The notes: generated from the letters alone by a model not told the origin. A stretch of 54,238 nucleotides of DNA from Acetobacteraceae bacterium (GCA_027482245.1 JAIXWG010000050.1:1-54238); one strand, 5' to 3'; counted from the stretch's first letter, positions 1 through 8,865 are shown. Numbers and translations: made by a program.

Positions 1-797
1 AAGCAGAGCTCCGACTGGGCGCGGGTGTTGACGAAGACGATGGTGACGCCGGCTTCCCGGATGCGGCGATAGACCTCCGGCATCGAGGCCAGGCCCATAT
101 GCCCGCCCCAGGGCAGGCGCCCATCGGGCAGCAGGATGTCGAGCCGCGGCTCCGCGCCGCCTTCGCCCACCACCAGCGCCACGTCCTGCACGCCCCCGGT
201 GGGCGAGAGGTAGCGGCGCAGGGGATCCGGGTGGGCGACGGTGGCGGACAGGCCGACGCGCCGCGCGCCGGGGGCCAGCGTGCCGAGCCGCGCCAGGCCC
301 AGCGCCAGCTGGTCGCCCCGCTTGGTGCCGGCGATGGCATGGATCTCATCCACCACCACCGCCTGGAGGCCGCCGAAGAAGGTCCCGGCATCGGGCAGGG
401 TCAGCAGAAGCGCGAGGCTTTCCGGCGTGGTCAGCAGGAAGTTGGGCGGGTTCTCCCGCTGCCGGGCACGGCGGTTCTGGGGGGTGTCGCCGGTGCGGGT
501 CTCGATCCGGATCGGCAGGCCCATCTCCTCCACCGGCTGGGTCAGGTTCCGCGCGATGTCCACGGCCAGCGCCTTGAGGGGGGAGATGTAGAGGGTGTGC
601 AGCCCTTCGCGGGGCTTCTCATGCAGGTCGATCAGGCTGGGCAGGAAACCGGCCAGGGTCTTGCCGCCGCCGGTCGGCGCGACCAGCAGCGCGCTGTCAC
701 CCCGCCGCGCGGCTTCCAGCAGCGCCAGCTGGTGCGCGCGGGGCGCCCAGCCGCGGCCGGCGAACCAGGCGGCAAATAGTTCCGGTAATGTTCGCAT
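1..797 (-). CDS. Ligase-associated Lhr-like DEXH-box helicase (5' part; gene runs off the window)
   Basis: Translation from the ATG at 797 begins MRTLPELFAAWF and stays open to base 1, so the first ~265 residues are present and the C-terminus lies outside. Visible superfamily-2 helicase motifs in order: Walker A APTGGGKT (Lys46), SPLKALA, TTPES, DEIH, LSATVA and the start of domain 2 at TIVFVNTR. Family knowledge: Lhr-like helicases of this type are encoded with an MBL-fold exonuclease and an ATP-dependent DNA ligase and are thought to act in DNA repair. Both partners occur here (3084-4229 and 4970-6574) but on the opposite strand and separated by other genes. Function as a 3'-5' DNA helicase is inferred from family. 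Confidence 0.93.
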   Translation of the reverse strand, partial: MRTLPELFAAWFAGRGWAPRAHQLALLEAARRGDSALLVAPTGGGKTLAGFLPSLIDLHEKPREGLHTLYISPLKALAVDIARNLTQPVEEMGLPIRIETRTGDTPQNRRARQRENPPNFLLTTPESLALLLTLPDAGTFFGGLQAVVVDEIHAIAGTKRGDQLALGLARLGTLAPGARRVGLSATVAHPDPLRRYLSPTGGVQDVALVVGEGGAEPRLDILLPDGRLPWGGHMGLASMPEVYRRIREAGVTIVFVNTRAQSELC

Positions 798-946
798 CCC
801 CGCCCATTATGGCGACGATGGGCGTTTGGGGAAGGGGCCATGGCCGTTCCATCGCGCGGCGTCATCCGCCGCCCACGACGCCACGCGTTTCCGCTCATTA
901 GAATTTTGTGAATGATTGGGGCATGTACTCGGTGCCAGAGGATCGC

Positions 947-1471
947 ATGGCACATAAGAAACCCCTGCCGACCGGGCGCGAAAGCCCGTTCTCGGCGTCC
1001 GAGATCATCGTCACAAAGACGGATCTCACTTCCCGCATCACCTACAGCAATGAGGTGTTCCTGCGGGTATCGCAGCTGACGGCCACGCAAGCCATCGGGC
1101 AACCCCATAACCTCATCCGGCATCCCGACATGCCGCGATCGGTCTTCCGATTGATGTGGGAGACGATCCAGGCCCGGGGCGAATTCTTCGGCTACGTGAA
1201 GAACATGGCGACGACCGGCGACCACTACTGGGTCTTTGCCCATGTCACGCCATCGCTTGGCCCGGACGGCAAGATTGCCGGCTTCCACTCCAACCGACGC
1301 AAGCCGGACCCGGCCCAGATCGCTCGCATCGAGCCAATCTATCGCCGCCTGGCCGAGGCTGAGGCCAGCCAGGCCAACCGGGACGAGGCGGTGCGGGCTG
1401 GGGCCGCTGCAATGACCGCCATCCTGCAGCAAGGGGGTGTGACCTATGAACAATTCGCTTTCTCTATCTAG
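947..1471 (+). CDS. PAS-domain redox/energy sensor, Aer-like input subunit
   Basis: 174 residues. After a short PLPTGRE leader, a single PAS domain of the aerotaxis type fills most of the protein ([16 protein letters not shown]..., [22 protein letters not shown]), which in Aer-like proteins binds FAD. The C-terminus ends YEQFAFSI, like other stand-alone PAS proteins of this group as I recall them. I chose the ATG at 947 because AGAGGA sits 4 bases upstream; an in-frame GTG at 908 and ATG at 923 also exist. The 3' end overlaps the chemoreceptor gene by 26 bases, so the two are surely co-translated. It has no membrane segment or signaling domain of its own and presumably acts through the receptor. 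Confidence 0.85.
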   Translation: MAHKKPLPTGRESPFSASEIIVTKTDLTSRITYSNEVFLRVSQLTATQAIGQPHNLIRHPDMPRSVFRLMWETIQARGEFFGYVKNMATTGDHYWVFAHVTPSLGPDGKIAGFHSNRRKPDPAQIARIEPIYRRLAEAEASQANRDEAVRAGAAAMTAILQQGGVTYEQFAFSI

Positions 1472-2750
1472 GGTCCCCCTGCTGCTCGCCGTGGCGACAG
1501 TGGCGGTACCCGTCGCGGCGATTTCGGCAACCTTCTCGCTGGGCCTGATCGCCGTCTGGCTCGCCGCGGCCGTCGGCACTGCCGCGTCAGCGGCGGCAGC
1601 CCTCGTCGTGCTGGGGTCGCACCAGCAACTTGCGCGGACAGCGGAAGTGCTTCGCGCGGCCGGCTCCGGCAACCTCGAGCAACGCGTGCTCAGGATCAGG
1701 GAAGCCGGCGTCGTCGGTGACGTGCAGCATGCCGTCAACCATGCGCTGGACATTGCGGATGCATTCGTGCGCGAAGCAGGCGGCGCGATGAAGGCGGCAG
1801 CGGAGGGGCGATTCCACCGGAAGGTTCTGCTCCGGGGCCTGCCTGGCGCCTATGAGGGCGCTGCGCGATCGATCAACGATGCGGGCGCGTTCATGCAGGA
1901 GAAGTCGCTCAAGGTGGTCGAATTCGCCGGGGCCTTCGAGCGCGATGTCGGCTCGATCGTCGGGTCCGTCTCCGACGCGGCGGTCACGTTGAGCCACAGC
2001 GCCAGCCAGCTCTCCGCCGCCGCCACCGAGACGAACACCCGCAGCAGCGCCGCGGCCAGCGCGACCCGGGAAGTGACCATCAATACCCAGACCGTTGCCT
2101 CGGCAACCGAGGAACTGGCGGCCTCGGTGAGCGAGATATCGCGCCAGGTTAGCCAGGCCGCCGTGGTGACCAGGGACGCCGTCTCCCAGGCGACGGAGGC
2201 CACCGGTGCGGTCACGGCGCTGACCGAGCGCGCCAGCCGGATCGGACATGTGGTGCAGATCATCTCCAACATCGCCGGGCAGACCAACCTGCTGGCGTTG
2301 AACGCAACGATCGAAGCGGCTCGAGCCGGGGAGGCGGGCAAGGGGTTCACGGTCGTCGCCAGCGAGGTGAAGCAGCTGGCCGCACAGACGGCGAAGGCCA
2401 CGGAGGAGATCAACGGCCTGGTCATCGCCATCCAGGGCGCCACGGAAACGGCAGTCACGTCCATTCGCGGCATCACGGTGACGATTGGCAAGATCGACGG
2501 CGCAACCTCGGCCATCGCCGCGGCTGTGGAGGAGCAGGGAACCGCGACGCGCGAGATTGCGCGCAGCGTCCAGAGCGCCGCCACGGGCGCCAGTGCCGCC
2601 GCCAGTGACCTGGCCGGCGTGCAGGCAGCGGCTGAACAGGCTGGCAGCGCGGCGGATCATGTTTCCGTCTCCGCCAAGGGGCTGGCGACGCAATCGGCCC
2701 TGCTGCAGGACAAGGTCGGCGTCTTCCTGGCGGCGACCCGGTCTGCCTGA
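1446..2750 (+). CDS. Methyl-accepting chemotaxis protein (output subunit of a split Aer-like receptor)
   Basis: 434 residues. Two hydrophobic segments near residues 9-50 form a membrane hairpin with no periplasmic ligand domain. A HAMP-like linker follows (about 55-110), then a long helical signaling domain. Its cytoplasmic tip carries the canonical [18 protein letters not shown] and [15 protein letters not shown] around residues 276-310, where CheA/CheW dock. Glu/Gln-containing heptads on both sides suit methylation helices. Because the sensory PAS domain is on the overlapping upstream gene, the pair resembles E. coli Aer divided into two polypeptides. No che or flagellar genes are nearby. 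Confidence 0.92.
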   Translation: MNNSLSLSRVPLLLAVATVAVPVAAISATFSLGLIAVWLAAAVGTAASAAAALVVLGSHQQLARTAEVLRAAGSGNLEQRVLRIREAGVVGDVQHAVNHALDIADAFVREAGGAMKAAAEGRFHRKVLLRGLPGAYEGAARSINDAGAFMQEKSLKVVEFAGAFERDVGSIVGSVSDAAVTLSHSASQLSAAATETNTRSSAAASATREVTINTQTVASATEELAASVSEISRQVSQAAVVTRDAVSQATEATGAVTALTERASRIGHVVQIISNIAGQTNLLALNATIEAARAGEAGKGFTVVASEVKQLAAQTAKATEEINGLVIAIQGATETAVTSIRGITVTIGKIDGATSAIAAAVEEQGTATREIARSVQSAATGASAAASDLAGVQAAAEQAGSAADHVSVSAKGLATQSALLQDKVGVFLAATRSA

Positions 2751-2830
2751 AGCCTGGCCAAGTCGGGCGGAAACGCCCGACGACCCGGACGATGGCGGAA
2801 GTCCGCAACAGGGCGGGGGCTGGTTCGGGA

Positions 2831-3034
2831 TCAGTCGGGCACCGATGCGGCCTCGACCTGGCCCTGCTGGCGCGATCCACCGGGGCGAACCGCGTTCCAG
2901 GGCACCAGGGTGATCCTCCGCCCCGGCGCCAGGCCGATCGGCGAACGCCATGGCGGCAAGGGCTGCCACTGCGGTGTCACCTCTGCCAGGTGGGGCGGCG
3001 TCTTCAGGATCCGGCCCGCCCAGCTGCGGCCCGA
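2831..3034 (-). pseudogene. Possible remnant of an unrecognised small gene (no start codon)
   Basis: The 333-base gap between the chemoreceptor and exonuclease genes holds one frame on the minus strand that reads like protein, ending HLAEVTPQW..., ITLVPWNAVRPGG and stopping at 2831-2833. It has no ATG; an upstream TGA (3035-3037) closes it. An ATG at 3041 is in a different frame (+1), so a single frameshift would be needed to give MLIGPQLGGRILKTPP. A GTG inside the frame could start a ~49-residue version. I do not recognise the family. It may be a frame-broken gene, a very short real gene, or chance coding-like sequence at high GC. Confidence 0.25.
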
Positions 3035-3083
3035 TCAGCATCGAATGCGCTTCACGTCGCCGGCAACCCCTTGATCAAGGCTG

Positions 3084-4229
3084 ATGGCTGGCAATGTTTC
3101 GCCCATGCCGCACCCCGCGACCTGGATGCGCGTCACGCCCCAGGGGCTGTGGTGCGAACCCGGCGACTTCTTCATCGATCCCGTCCGGGCCGTGCCCCAT
3201 GCCGTGATCACGCATGGCCATTCCGACCATGCGCGGCCGGACCACGGCGCGGTGCTCGCCACGCCGGAGACGCTGGCGATCATGACCCAGCGCATGGGCG
3301 AAGGCCGCGCCGGTCGCACGCAGCAGCCGCTGCGCTACGGGGAAGGCGTGGTCCGCAACGGCGTCTCCATCCGCGTCGTGCCGGCCGGGCACGTCCTGGG
3401 GTCGGCGCAGGTGGTGCTGGACTGGCAGGGCAGCCGGATCGTGATCTCCGGCGACTACAAGCGGCGGCTCGACCCCACCTGCACGCTGTTCGAGCCGGTG
3501 GAGTGCGACGTCTTCGTCACGGAGGCCACCTTCGCCCTGCCGGTGTTCCGCCATCCGCCCGCCGAGGCGGAGGTCGCGCGCCTGCTGGAAAGCCTCCGCC
3601 TGTTCCCGGACCGCGCGCATCTGATCGGTGTCTATGCACTCGGGAAATGCCAGCGGCTGATCGCGCTGATCCGGCAGGCCGGCTGGGACCGTCCGATCTG
3701 GCTGCATGGCGGCCTGGTCGCGATGTGCGACCTCTATGCCCGACACGGCATCGACCTCGGCGACCTCCGCCCCGTGCCGACGCCGGCCAAGCGCGGCGGC
3801 GGCGGGCTGCTGGCCGGCGAGATCGTGCTGGCGCCGACGGGGGCGGAGGCAACGCCCTGGGTGCGGCGCCTGGCGGAGCCGGTGATCTGCGCGGCCTCTG
3901 GCTGGATGCGCGTGCGGCAGCGCGCCAAGGCCAAGGGTGTCGAACTGCCGCTGATCGTCTCCGACCACGCCGACTGGGAGGAACTGCTGCAGACGGTGGA
4001 GGAGGTGCGGGCGCCCGAGGTCTGGGTGACGCATGGCCGCGATGACGCGCTGGTGCACGCCATGGGGCTGCGCGGTGTGAAGGGCCGCGCGCTGCACCTG
4101 CTCGGCCGGGGCGAGGAGGATGAGGCGCTAGAGGCGCCAGCGCCGGCGGGCGAGGCGCCAGGCGCCGAGCAGATGCCCGCGGAGCCCGGCGCGGAGGGTC
4201 AGCGTGGTGCAGGTGGTGCGGATGCGTGA
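3084..4229 (+). CDS. Ligase-associated DNA damage response exonuclease (MBL fold)
   Basis: 381 residues. The metallo-beta-lactamase signature HGHSDH is at residues 44-49, followed by a beta-CASP-like middle (SGDYKRRLDPT, VTEATFALPVF) and a C-terminal ICAASGWM ... SDHADW ... WVTHG region typical of SNM1/CPSF-73-like nucleases annotated as ligase-associated exonucleases. It probably trims DNA ends for the ligase encoded just downstream (4970). AAGG is 3 bases before the chosen ATG; the conserved part starts MRVTPQGLW at 3126. The last ~40 residues are Ala/Pro/Glu-rich, go beyond the usual family length, and overlap the convergent glycosyltransferase gene by 102 bases. This looks like read-through past a lost stop. 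Confidence 0.9.
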   Translation: MAGNVSPMPHPATWMRVTPQGLWCEPGDFFIDPVRAVPHAVITHGHSDHARPDHGAVLATPETLAIMTQRMGEGRAGRTQQPLRYGEGVVRNGVSIRVVPAGHVLGSAQVVLDWQGSRIVISGDYKRRLDPTCTLFEPVECDVFVTEATFALPVFRHPPAEAEVARLLESLRLFPDRAHLIGVYALGKCQRLIALIRQAGWDRPIWLHGGLVAMCDLYARHGIDLGDLRPVPTPAKRGGGGLLAGEIVLAPTGAEATPWVRRLAEPVICAASGWMRVRQRAKAKGVELPLIVSDHADWEELLQTVEEVRAPEVWVTHGRDDALVHAMGLRGVKGRALHLLGRGEEDEALEAPAPAGEAPGAEQMPAEPGAEGQRGAGGADA

Positions 4230-4904
4230 GGCGCGGCCGATGCGCCGCCCCCAGGCCTTCTCGAAGGCCGCCTGGCACTGGAGAAAGCCGGCATCGACGC
4301 GGCCGGGGCTGAGGTGATGCAGGTGGAAATCGATCACCCAGGCGCTGTGCCCGGCCTGCCGCGCCGCCAGGCAGAGATCCGTACCGTAGAGATGGAAGCC
4401 CGCGAGGTCCGGCGATGGGACGATGCCGGTTCCGCCGCGCAGCACGAGGAAGTTCTCGTCCAGGCTGTGCACCAGGCCGGGGAAGGGGCCGTGCGCCTGG
4501 TCCGCGCCATGCGGGTCGGTGATGCGGATCAGCAGCCGCCCCTCGGGCGAGGCGCCCGCATTGCCGGCGACGGCCCAGGAGGGGTCCAGCGCTTCCAGCG
4601 CCGCCAGCCGGTCCCGCAGCGCCGCGGCGCCATCACCGATCAGGCGCACATCCTGGTGGCAGCAGATCACGTAGCGGCCGCGGGCGCGGCGGATCATCTC
4701 GGCCAGGCCCGTGAAGGCGCACCAGCGATTGGCCTGGCTGTTGTCGAGGAGCAGGAACTCCGCATCCCCGAAGCCATGCGCCAGGAAGCTGGCCTGCATC
4801 GCTGCCCATTGGGCGTGGTCGGTGACGAGGGTGCAGACGGAGAAATCCGGCGTCGCGGCGGCGGCCATGCTCGTGGTCTCCGGCCGGGCGGCGATGCGGT
4901 TCAC
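4128..4904 (-). CDS. Family 2-like glycosyltransferase
   Basis: 258 residues. A GT-A-like fold is suggested by FSVCTLVTDHAQW at the start, FLLLDNS, a central YVICCHQDVRL acidic motif in the usual DXD position, and TGIVPSPDLAGFHLYGTDLCL further on. The C-terminus is very Arg-rich (AWRLARRRWRL), suggesting membrane or polyanion contact. The ATG at 4904 is used; an alternative ATG at residue 13 (MAAAATPDFS) would remove a tail of no obvious content. It points away from the ligase gene (65-base gap) and runs tail-to-tail into the exonuclease gene with a 102-base overlap. The acceptor and sugar donor cannot be told from sequence. Confidence 0.75.
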   Translation of the reverse strand: MNRIAARPETTSMAAAATPDFSVCTLVTDHAQWAAMQASFLAHGFGDAEFLLLDNSQANRWCAFTGLAEMIRRARGRYVICCHQDVRLIGDGAAALRDRLAALEALDPSWAVAGNAGASPEGRLLIRITDPHGADQAHGPFPGLVHSLDENFLVLRGGTGIVPSPDLAGFHLYGTDLCLAARQAGHSAWVIDFHLHHLSPGRVDAGFLQCQAAFEKAWGRRIGRASRIRTTCTTLTLRAGLRGHLLGAWRLARRRWRL

Positions 4905-4969
4905 GGGGCTGTGCTGTTACAAGTGCCGCGCGCAGGGGGCAAGCGTCCTGGCCTGGCGGGCGGAAGCGC

Positions 4970-6574
4970 ATGAGCCTGCCGGCCTTCGCGGCGCTGCTGG
5001 AACGGCTTGCCTTCACGCCGGGGCGCAACGCCAAGCTCGCCCTGCTGCGGCAGTGGTTCGCGACGCAGCCCGACCCTGATCGCGGCGTCGGCCTCGCCGC
5101 GCTGACAGGGGAGCTGTCGCTCTCCGCCGCCAAGCCGGCGCTGGTGCGGGAACTGGCGGCGTCGCGCAGCGACCCGGTGCTGTTCGACCTCTCCTACGAC
5201 TATGTCGGCGACCTGGCGGAGACGGTCGCGCTCATCTGGGTGCCGCGCGCCGGGGTCAATGCGCCGCCGCCCTCGCTGGCGGAGGTGGTGGAGGCGCTGG
5301 AGACGACCGCCAAGGCCGAGCTGCCCTTGCTGATCGCGGGGTGGCTCGACACGCTGGATGCCAATGGGCGCCTCGCCCTCATCAAGCTTGTCACCGGCGG
5401 GCTCCGCGTCGGCATCTCCGCCCGGCTCGCCAAGACGGCGCTGGCGGAGTGGGCGGCGGTCGATGTGGGTGCGGTGGAGGAGGTGTGGCACGGCCTCACC
5501 GCCCCCTACCTCGACCTCTTCGCCTGGCTCGAGAAGCGCGGGCCGCAGCCGGATGCGCGGGACCTGCCCGTGTTCCGGCCGCTGATGCTGGCGCATCCGC
5601 TGGAGGAGCCGGACCTCGCGGCGCTCGACCCCGCGGCGCACCGGGCGGAGTGGAAGTGGGACGGCATCCGCGTGCAGCTGTCGGCCACCGGCGGCGGGCG
5701 GCGGATCTGGTCCCGCGGTGCGGAGGACATCTCCTCGGGCTTTCCCGAGATCACCGCGGCGATGGATTTTCGGGCGGTGCTGGATGGGGAGTTGCTGGTC
5801 GTCCGCGACGGGGAGGTCGCGCCCTTCGCCGACCTGCAGCAGCGGCTGAACCGCAAGATCGTCAGCGCGAAGATGCAGGCGGCTCATCCTGTCGGCGTGC
5901 GCCTCTACGACATCCTCTTCGAGGGCGAGGAGGATCTGCGCGCGCTGCCCTTCGACGAACGCCGCGCGCGGCTCGAGGCCTGGTTCGAGCGGACGAAGCC
6001 CGCGCGCATGGACCTCTCCGCCCAGATCGCCTTCGCCTCCGTCGACCAGCTCTCCGCCATCCGCGACGGGGCGCGGGCGGCGGCGATCGAGGGGCTGATG
6101 ATCAAGCGCGCCGACAGCCCCTATGTCGCCGGCCGCACCAAGGGCCTGTGGTGGAAGTGGAAGCGGGCGCCGCTCGGCGTGGATGCGGTGCTGATGTACG
6201 CGCAGCGCGGCCATGGCAAGCGCAGCAGCTACTACTCCGACTACACCTTCGGCCTCTGGCGTCCGGACGGGCAGGGGGGCGAGGAGCTGGTGCCGATCGG
6301 CAAGGCCTATTCCGGCTACACCGACCAGGAACTGCTCTGGCTCGACCGCTGGATCCGCAACCACACCACCAGCCGCTTCGGCCCGGTGCGGGAGGTGGAG
6401 AAGGGCCTGGTGCTGGAGGTGATCTTCGACGCCGCCCAGCGGTCCGGCCGGCACAAATCCGGCGTGGCCCTCCGCTTCCCCCGCATCGCCCGCATCCGCG
6501 CCGACAAGCCGGCGGAGGAGGCCGACCGGCTGGCGACGCTGGAGGCGATGATCGCGGGGGCGGAAGAGGGTTGA
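4970..6574 (+). CDS. ATP-dependent DNA ligase (ligase of the Lhr/exonuclease group)
   Basis: 534 residues. The N-terminal all-alpha DNA-binding region (about 1-200) is followed by the nucleotidyltransferase core. The adenylation motif is KWDGIR with Lys229 as the probable AMP-accepting lysine. Further motifs are LDGELLV (III), GLMIKRADSPY (IV) and WWKWKRAP (V), then an OB-fold ending in SGVALRFPRIARIRADK. Family knowledge: this is the ligase encoded alongside the MBL exonuclease and Lhr-like helicase, both present in this window. The conventional replicative ligase in bacteria is NAD-dependent LigA, so this enzyme is presumably for repair. It starts after a 65-base divergent gap from the glycosyltransferase gene. 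Confidence 0.95.
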   Translation: MSLPAFAALLERLAFTPGRNAKLALLRQWFATQPDPDRGVGLAALTGELSLSAAKPALVRELAASRSDPVLFDLSYDYVGDLAETVALIWVPRAGVNAPPPSLAEVVEALETTAKAELPLLIAGWLDTLDANGRLALIKLVTGGLRVGISARLAKTALAEWAAVDVGAVEEVWHGLTAPYLDLFAWLEKRGPQPDARDLPVFRPLMLAHPLEEPDLAALDPAAHRAEWKWDGIRVQLSATGGGRRIWSRGAEDISSGFPEITAAMDFRAVLDGELLVVRDGEVAPFADLQQRLNRKIVSAKMQAAHPVGVRLYDILFEGEEDLRALPFDERRARLEAWFERTKPARMDLSAQIAFASVDQLSAIRDGARAAAIEGLMIKRADSPYVAGRTKGLWWKWKRAPLGVDAVLMYAQRGHGKRSSYYSDYTFGLWRPDGQGGEELVPIGKAYSGYTDQELLWLDRWIRNHTTSRFGPVREVEKGLVLEVIFDAAQRSGRHKSGVALRFPRIARIRADKPAEEADRLATLEAMIAGAEEG

Positions 6575-6606
6575 GAAACCCTCAATCTTTAGCCCGACTA
6601 ACCCTC

Positions 6607-6694
6607 TTTAGCACTTTTAGCACCGATTCCGCGGGTCCCCGGGGCAGGGCGACGGGCATGGATAGGCCGGTGATTGTCGGAACATAGCAGGAAC
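6607..6694. repeat. Copy 1 of a duplicated intergenic element with a LexA-like box
   Basis: Lies between two convergent genes. It begins with a 25-base identity to 43109-43133 (tttagcacttttagcaccga plus ttccg) and ends in a ggaacatagc-containing block also shared with the other copy. The spacer between differs. On the minus strand the core reads as a direct repeat, GTGCTAAAA GTGCTAAA. See the matching entry at 43109-43205. Confidence 0.65.
6680..6694. promoter_or_regulatory. Candidate LexA (SOS) box, GAAC-N7-GAAC
   Basis: Reads GAAC ATAGCAG GAAC, an exact match to the alphaproteobacterial LexA direct repeat (GTTC-N7-GTTC on the other strand). It lies between the 3' ends of the ligase and DUF4139 genes, so it does not sit in front of either. 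On the minus strand it precedes a 25-codon open frame starting at 6660 (MPVALPRGPAES...). Whether LexA binds here is unknown. Confidence 0.4.
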
Positions 6695-6722
6695 GGGGGC
6701 GCGGGGGTAGCGGTTTCCGCCC

Positions 6723-8789
6723 TCACTCCATCCGCGCCAGCATCTCCTGCGCCGCCCGCGCCCAGCCATCCCAGGCCGCATCCGCCGCCGTGCCCGCCCG
6801 GTCTGCCGCGAGGCTCGCGGCGTTGAGGCGGCGGCGCGCCTCCTCCCGCTCCGCCCCCGTCCGGTCCTCCGCTGCCGATCGGGCGCGGGTCAGGGCGGCG
6901 TCCGCGGTGCGGTAGGCGCGGATGGCGTTGCGGGCGATGTCGAGCAGGCCGCGCAGCTCCCCCATCCGGTCCGTCAGCGCGGCCAGGCGGTCCCGGCCCG
7001 GTGCCTCCGCGGGCAGGCGTTCGAGCACGGCGCGGAGGTTCTCCAGCGTCGCGGGGCCGCCGGGCAGGCGGCGCAGGCTCTGCTCCACGTCGATGTCGCG
7101 CCAGCGCAGCAGCACGGGGTCGCCGAGGCCCGCATCCCAGACCGGCAATTCGCGGCGATTCTCCTGTTCCCAGGCGAAGCGCAGCGTCTGCGGGCCGCCC
7201 TGCAGCACCGCCTCATGCCGCAGGCCGAAATCGCCCTCCGCCGCGACGTCGAAGCGGGGCGTGAAGCCGGGGCGGCGGGGCAGGTCCACGATGATGCGGC
7301 CGCCGCGGCCGGCATCGGCGGCGGCGCCGGGATCCAGCGCCAGGGCGGATTCCTGGCGCAGCACGACGCGCAGCACCACCACGCCGCGGCGCAGCTCCAC
7401 GCCGACCGGCCGTTCGCCGCTGGCATTGGCGGAGGAGATGCGCACATCCCAGTCCCGCGCGAAGCCGACCAGCCGCGTCTCCCCCGGCGCCACGGCGCGG
7501 ATTTCCGCATCGCCCAGGAAGGCGCCGGCCTCCGGCCCCTCCGCCCCGTAGAGCGTGGCGAGCCCGTCCGGCAGCGTGTGGCCGGAGGTGTTGCGGAGCC
7601 GGATGGCGGAAAGCGGGTTGCGGGCGCCGAGGTCCTGTACCCACCACATCCGCTCCGCCGGCAGGCTGGCATCGAGGAAGGGGAGGTTCGCCGTCTCCCC
7701 GCTGCGCACCGTCACGGGGGCGGGCAGCGCGAAGGCCACGCGGCCGGCGGCGCTGGCGGGCAGGGCGGCGGGCACGGCGGCGACGCTGTCGGCGAAGCGC
7801 ACGGCCTGTTCAGCGGCCGCCCCTGCCAAACCGCGGCTGGCCATGGCGGGGGCCGGGGCGGGCATGGGGATTGGTGCAGCCATGGGCATGGGCGGCGGCA
7901 GCGGCGGCGTCGCCCCCGTATCGGCGCGCACCGCGACCCCCTCCGCCACCCGCACCGGCAATTCGGGCCGGGCCACGCGGATGGGGGCGTAGAGCGCCTG
8001 CTGGAAGGCGGCGGGGTTGCCGGAGACGAGCGCCAGCCGCACCTGGTCCCAATCCGCGCCCGACCGGTTCTCCACCACCGCCCAGCCCTGCAGCCGCGCA
8101 TCGCCGGCGGAGGCCGGGACCACCAGGCGCCAGGACGGCTTCCAGAGCGGCGCGGCCGCGACGTAGCCGAGCGAGACCTCCCGCGGCGCCGTCGCGCCGG
8201 CCAGGCGCACCTCCACCACGCGGCTGTCGGCGGTGCTGGCGGCGGCCAGCGCTTCCGCGGCGCGACGGAGGCGGGCGGCCAGGTCGGGATCGGCGAAACG
8301 GATGCCGTCGCCATCCGGCAGGGTCAGGCTGCGCAGCCCCTGATCCGTCACCAGCGTCAGGCGGAGCGTGGGCGCGGCGTTCGGGGCCTGCACCTCCTCC
8401 GCATCCACCAGGCGGCCGGTCGCCCCCGCCGCTTCGACGGCCTGGCCGCGCAGCGCGCGCAGCAGCGTGGCGCGGTTGGCGAAATCCTCGGGCTTCAGCG
8501 GCAGGCCGCGAAAGGCTTCCGCCACCAGGTCCTGTGCCGGCAGGCGCACGCCCTCCACCCGCCCGGCGGAGTCGCGCACGAGGAGCGACTTCAGGACATC
8601 ATCCACATCCTCCACCGGCACGCGGAAGGAGAGGGAGGCATCGGGGGCCAGGCGGCCCGAACGCTCGATCTGCGCGAGGCCGGCATTGGAAAGGGTGACG
8701 GCCGTGACGGGCAGTTCCTGCCCCCAGGCTGGCCCGGTCTGCAGAAAGGGGGCCAGCAGCAGGGGGGCGAGCATCAGGCGCTTGCGCAT
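6723..8789 (-). CDS. Exported DUF4139-domain protein
   Basis: 688 residues. The ATG at 8789 is preceded by GAGGA and begins a clear signal peptide (MRKRLMLAPLLLAPFL, cleavage near AWGQE). The DUF4139 region occupies most of the rest, with recognisable W-containing blocks (PLWKPSWRLVVP, LQGWAVVENRSGADWD). It is interrupted near residues 310-335 by a Pro/Met/Ala-rich low-complexity stretch (PPPMPMAAPIPMPAPAP). The C-terminal ~100 residues look like an alpha-helical, Arg/Ala-rich coil. The biochemical role of DUF4139 proteins is not established; they are periplasmic or surface proteins. The gene is divergent from the iron-binding protein gene with a 131-base shared upstream region. Confidence 0.85.
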   Translation of the reverse strand: MRKRLMLAPLLLAPFLQTGPAWGQELPVTAVTLSNAGLAQIERSGRLAPDASLSFRVPVEDVDDVLKSLLVRDSAGRVEGVRLPAQDLVAEAFRGLPLKPEDFANRATLLRALRGQAVEAAGATGRLVDAEEVQAPNAAPTLRLTLVTDQGLRSLTLPDGDGIRFADPDLAARLRRAAEALAAASTADSRVVEVRLAGATAPREVSLGYVAAAPLWKPSWRLVVPASAGDARLQGWAVVENRSGADWDQVRLALVSGNPAAFQQALYAPIRVARPELPVRVAEGVAVRADTGATPPLPPPMPMAAPIPMPAPAPAMASRGLAGAAAEQAVRFADSVAAVPAALPASAAGRVAFALPAPVTVRSGETANLPFLDASLPAERMWWVQDLGARNPLSAIRLRNTSGHTLPDGLATLYGAEGPEAGAFLGDAEIRAVAPGETRLVGFARDWDVRISSANASGERPVGVELRRGVVVLRVVLRQESALALDPGAAADAGRGGRIIVDLPRRPGFTPRFDVAAEGDFGLRHEAVLQGGPQTLRFAWEQENRRELPVWDAGLGDPVLLRWRDIDVEQSLRRLPGGPATLENLRAVLERLPAEAPGRDRLAALTDRMGELRGLLDIARNAIRAYRTADAALTRARSAAEDRTGAEREEARRRLNAASLAADRAGTAADAAWDGWARAAQEMLARME

Positions 8790-8865
8790 GGCGTTTCCTC
8801 GGGGACGTGGGGGCATGGTGGCGGGATGCGGGGCAAAGCGGAAGGCATTGCCGTTGCGGCGATAC

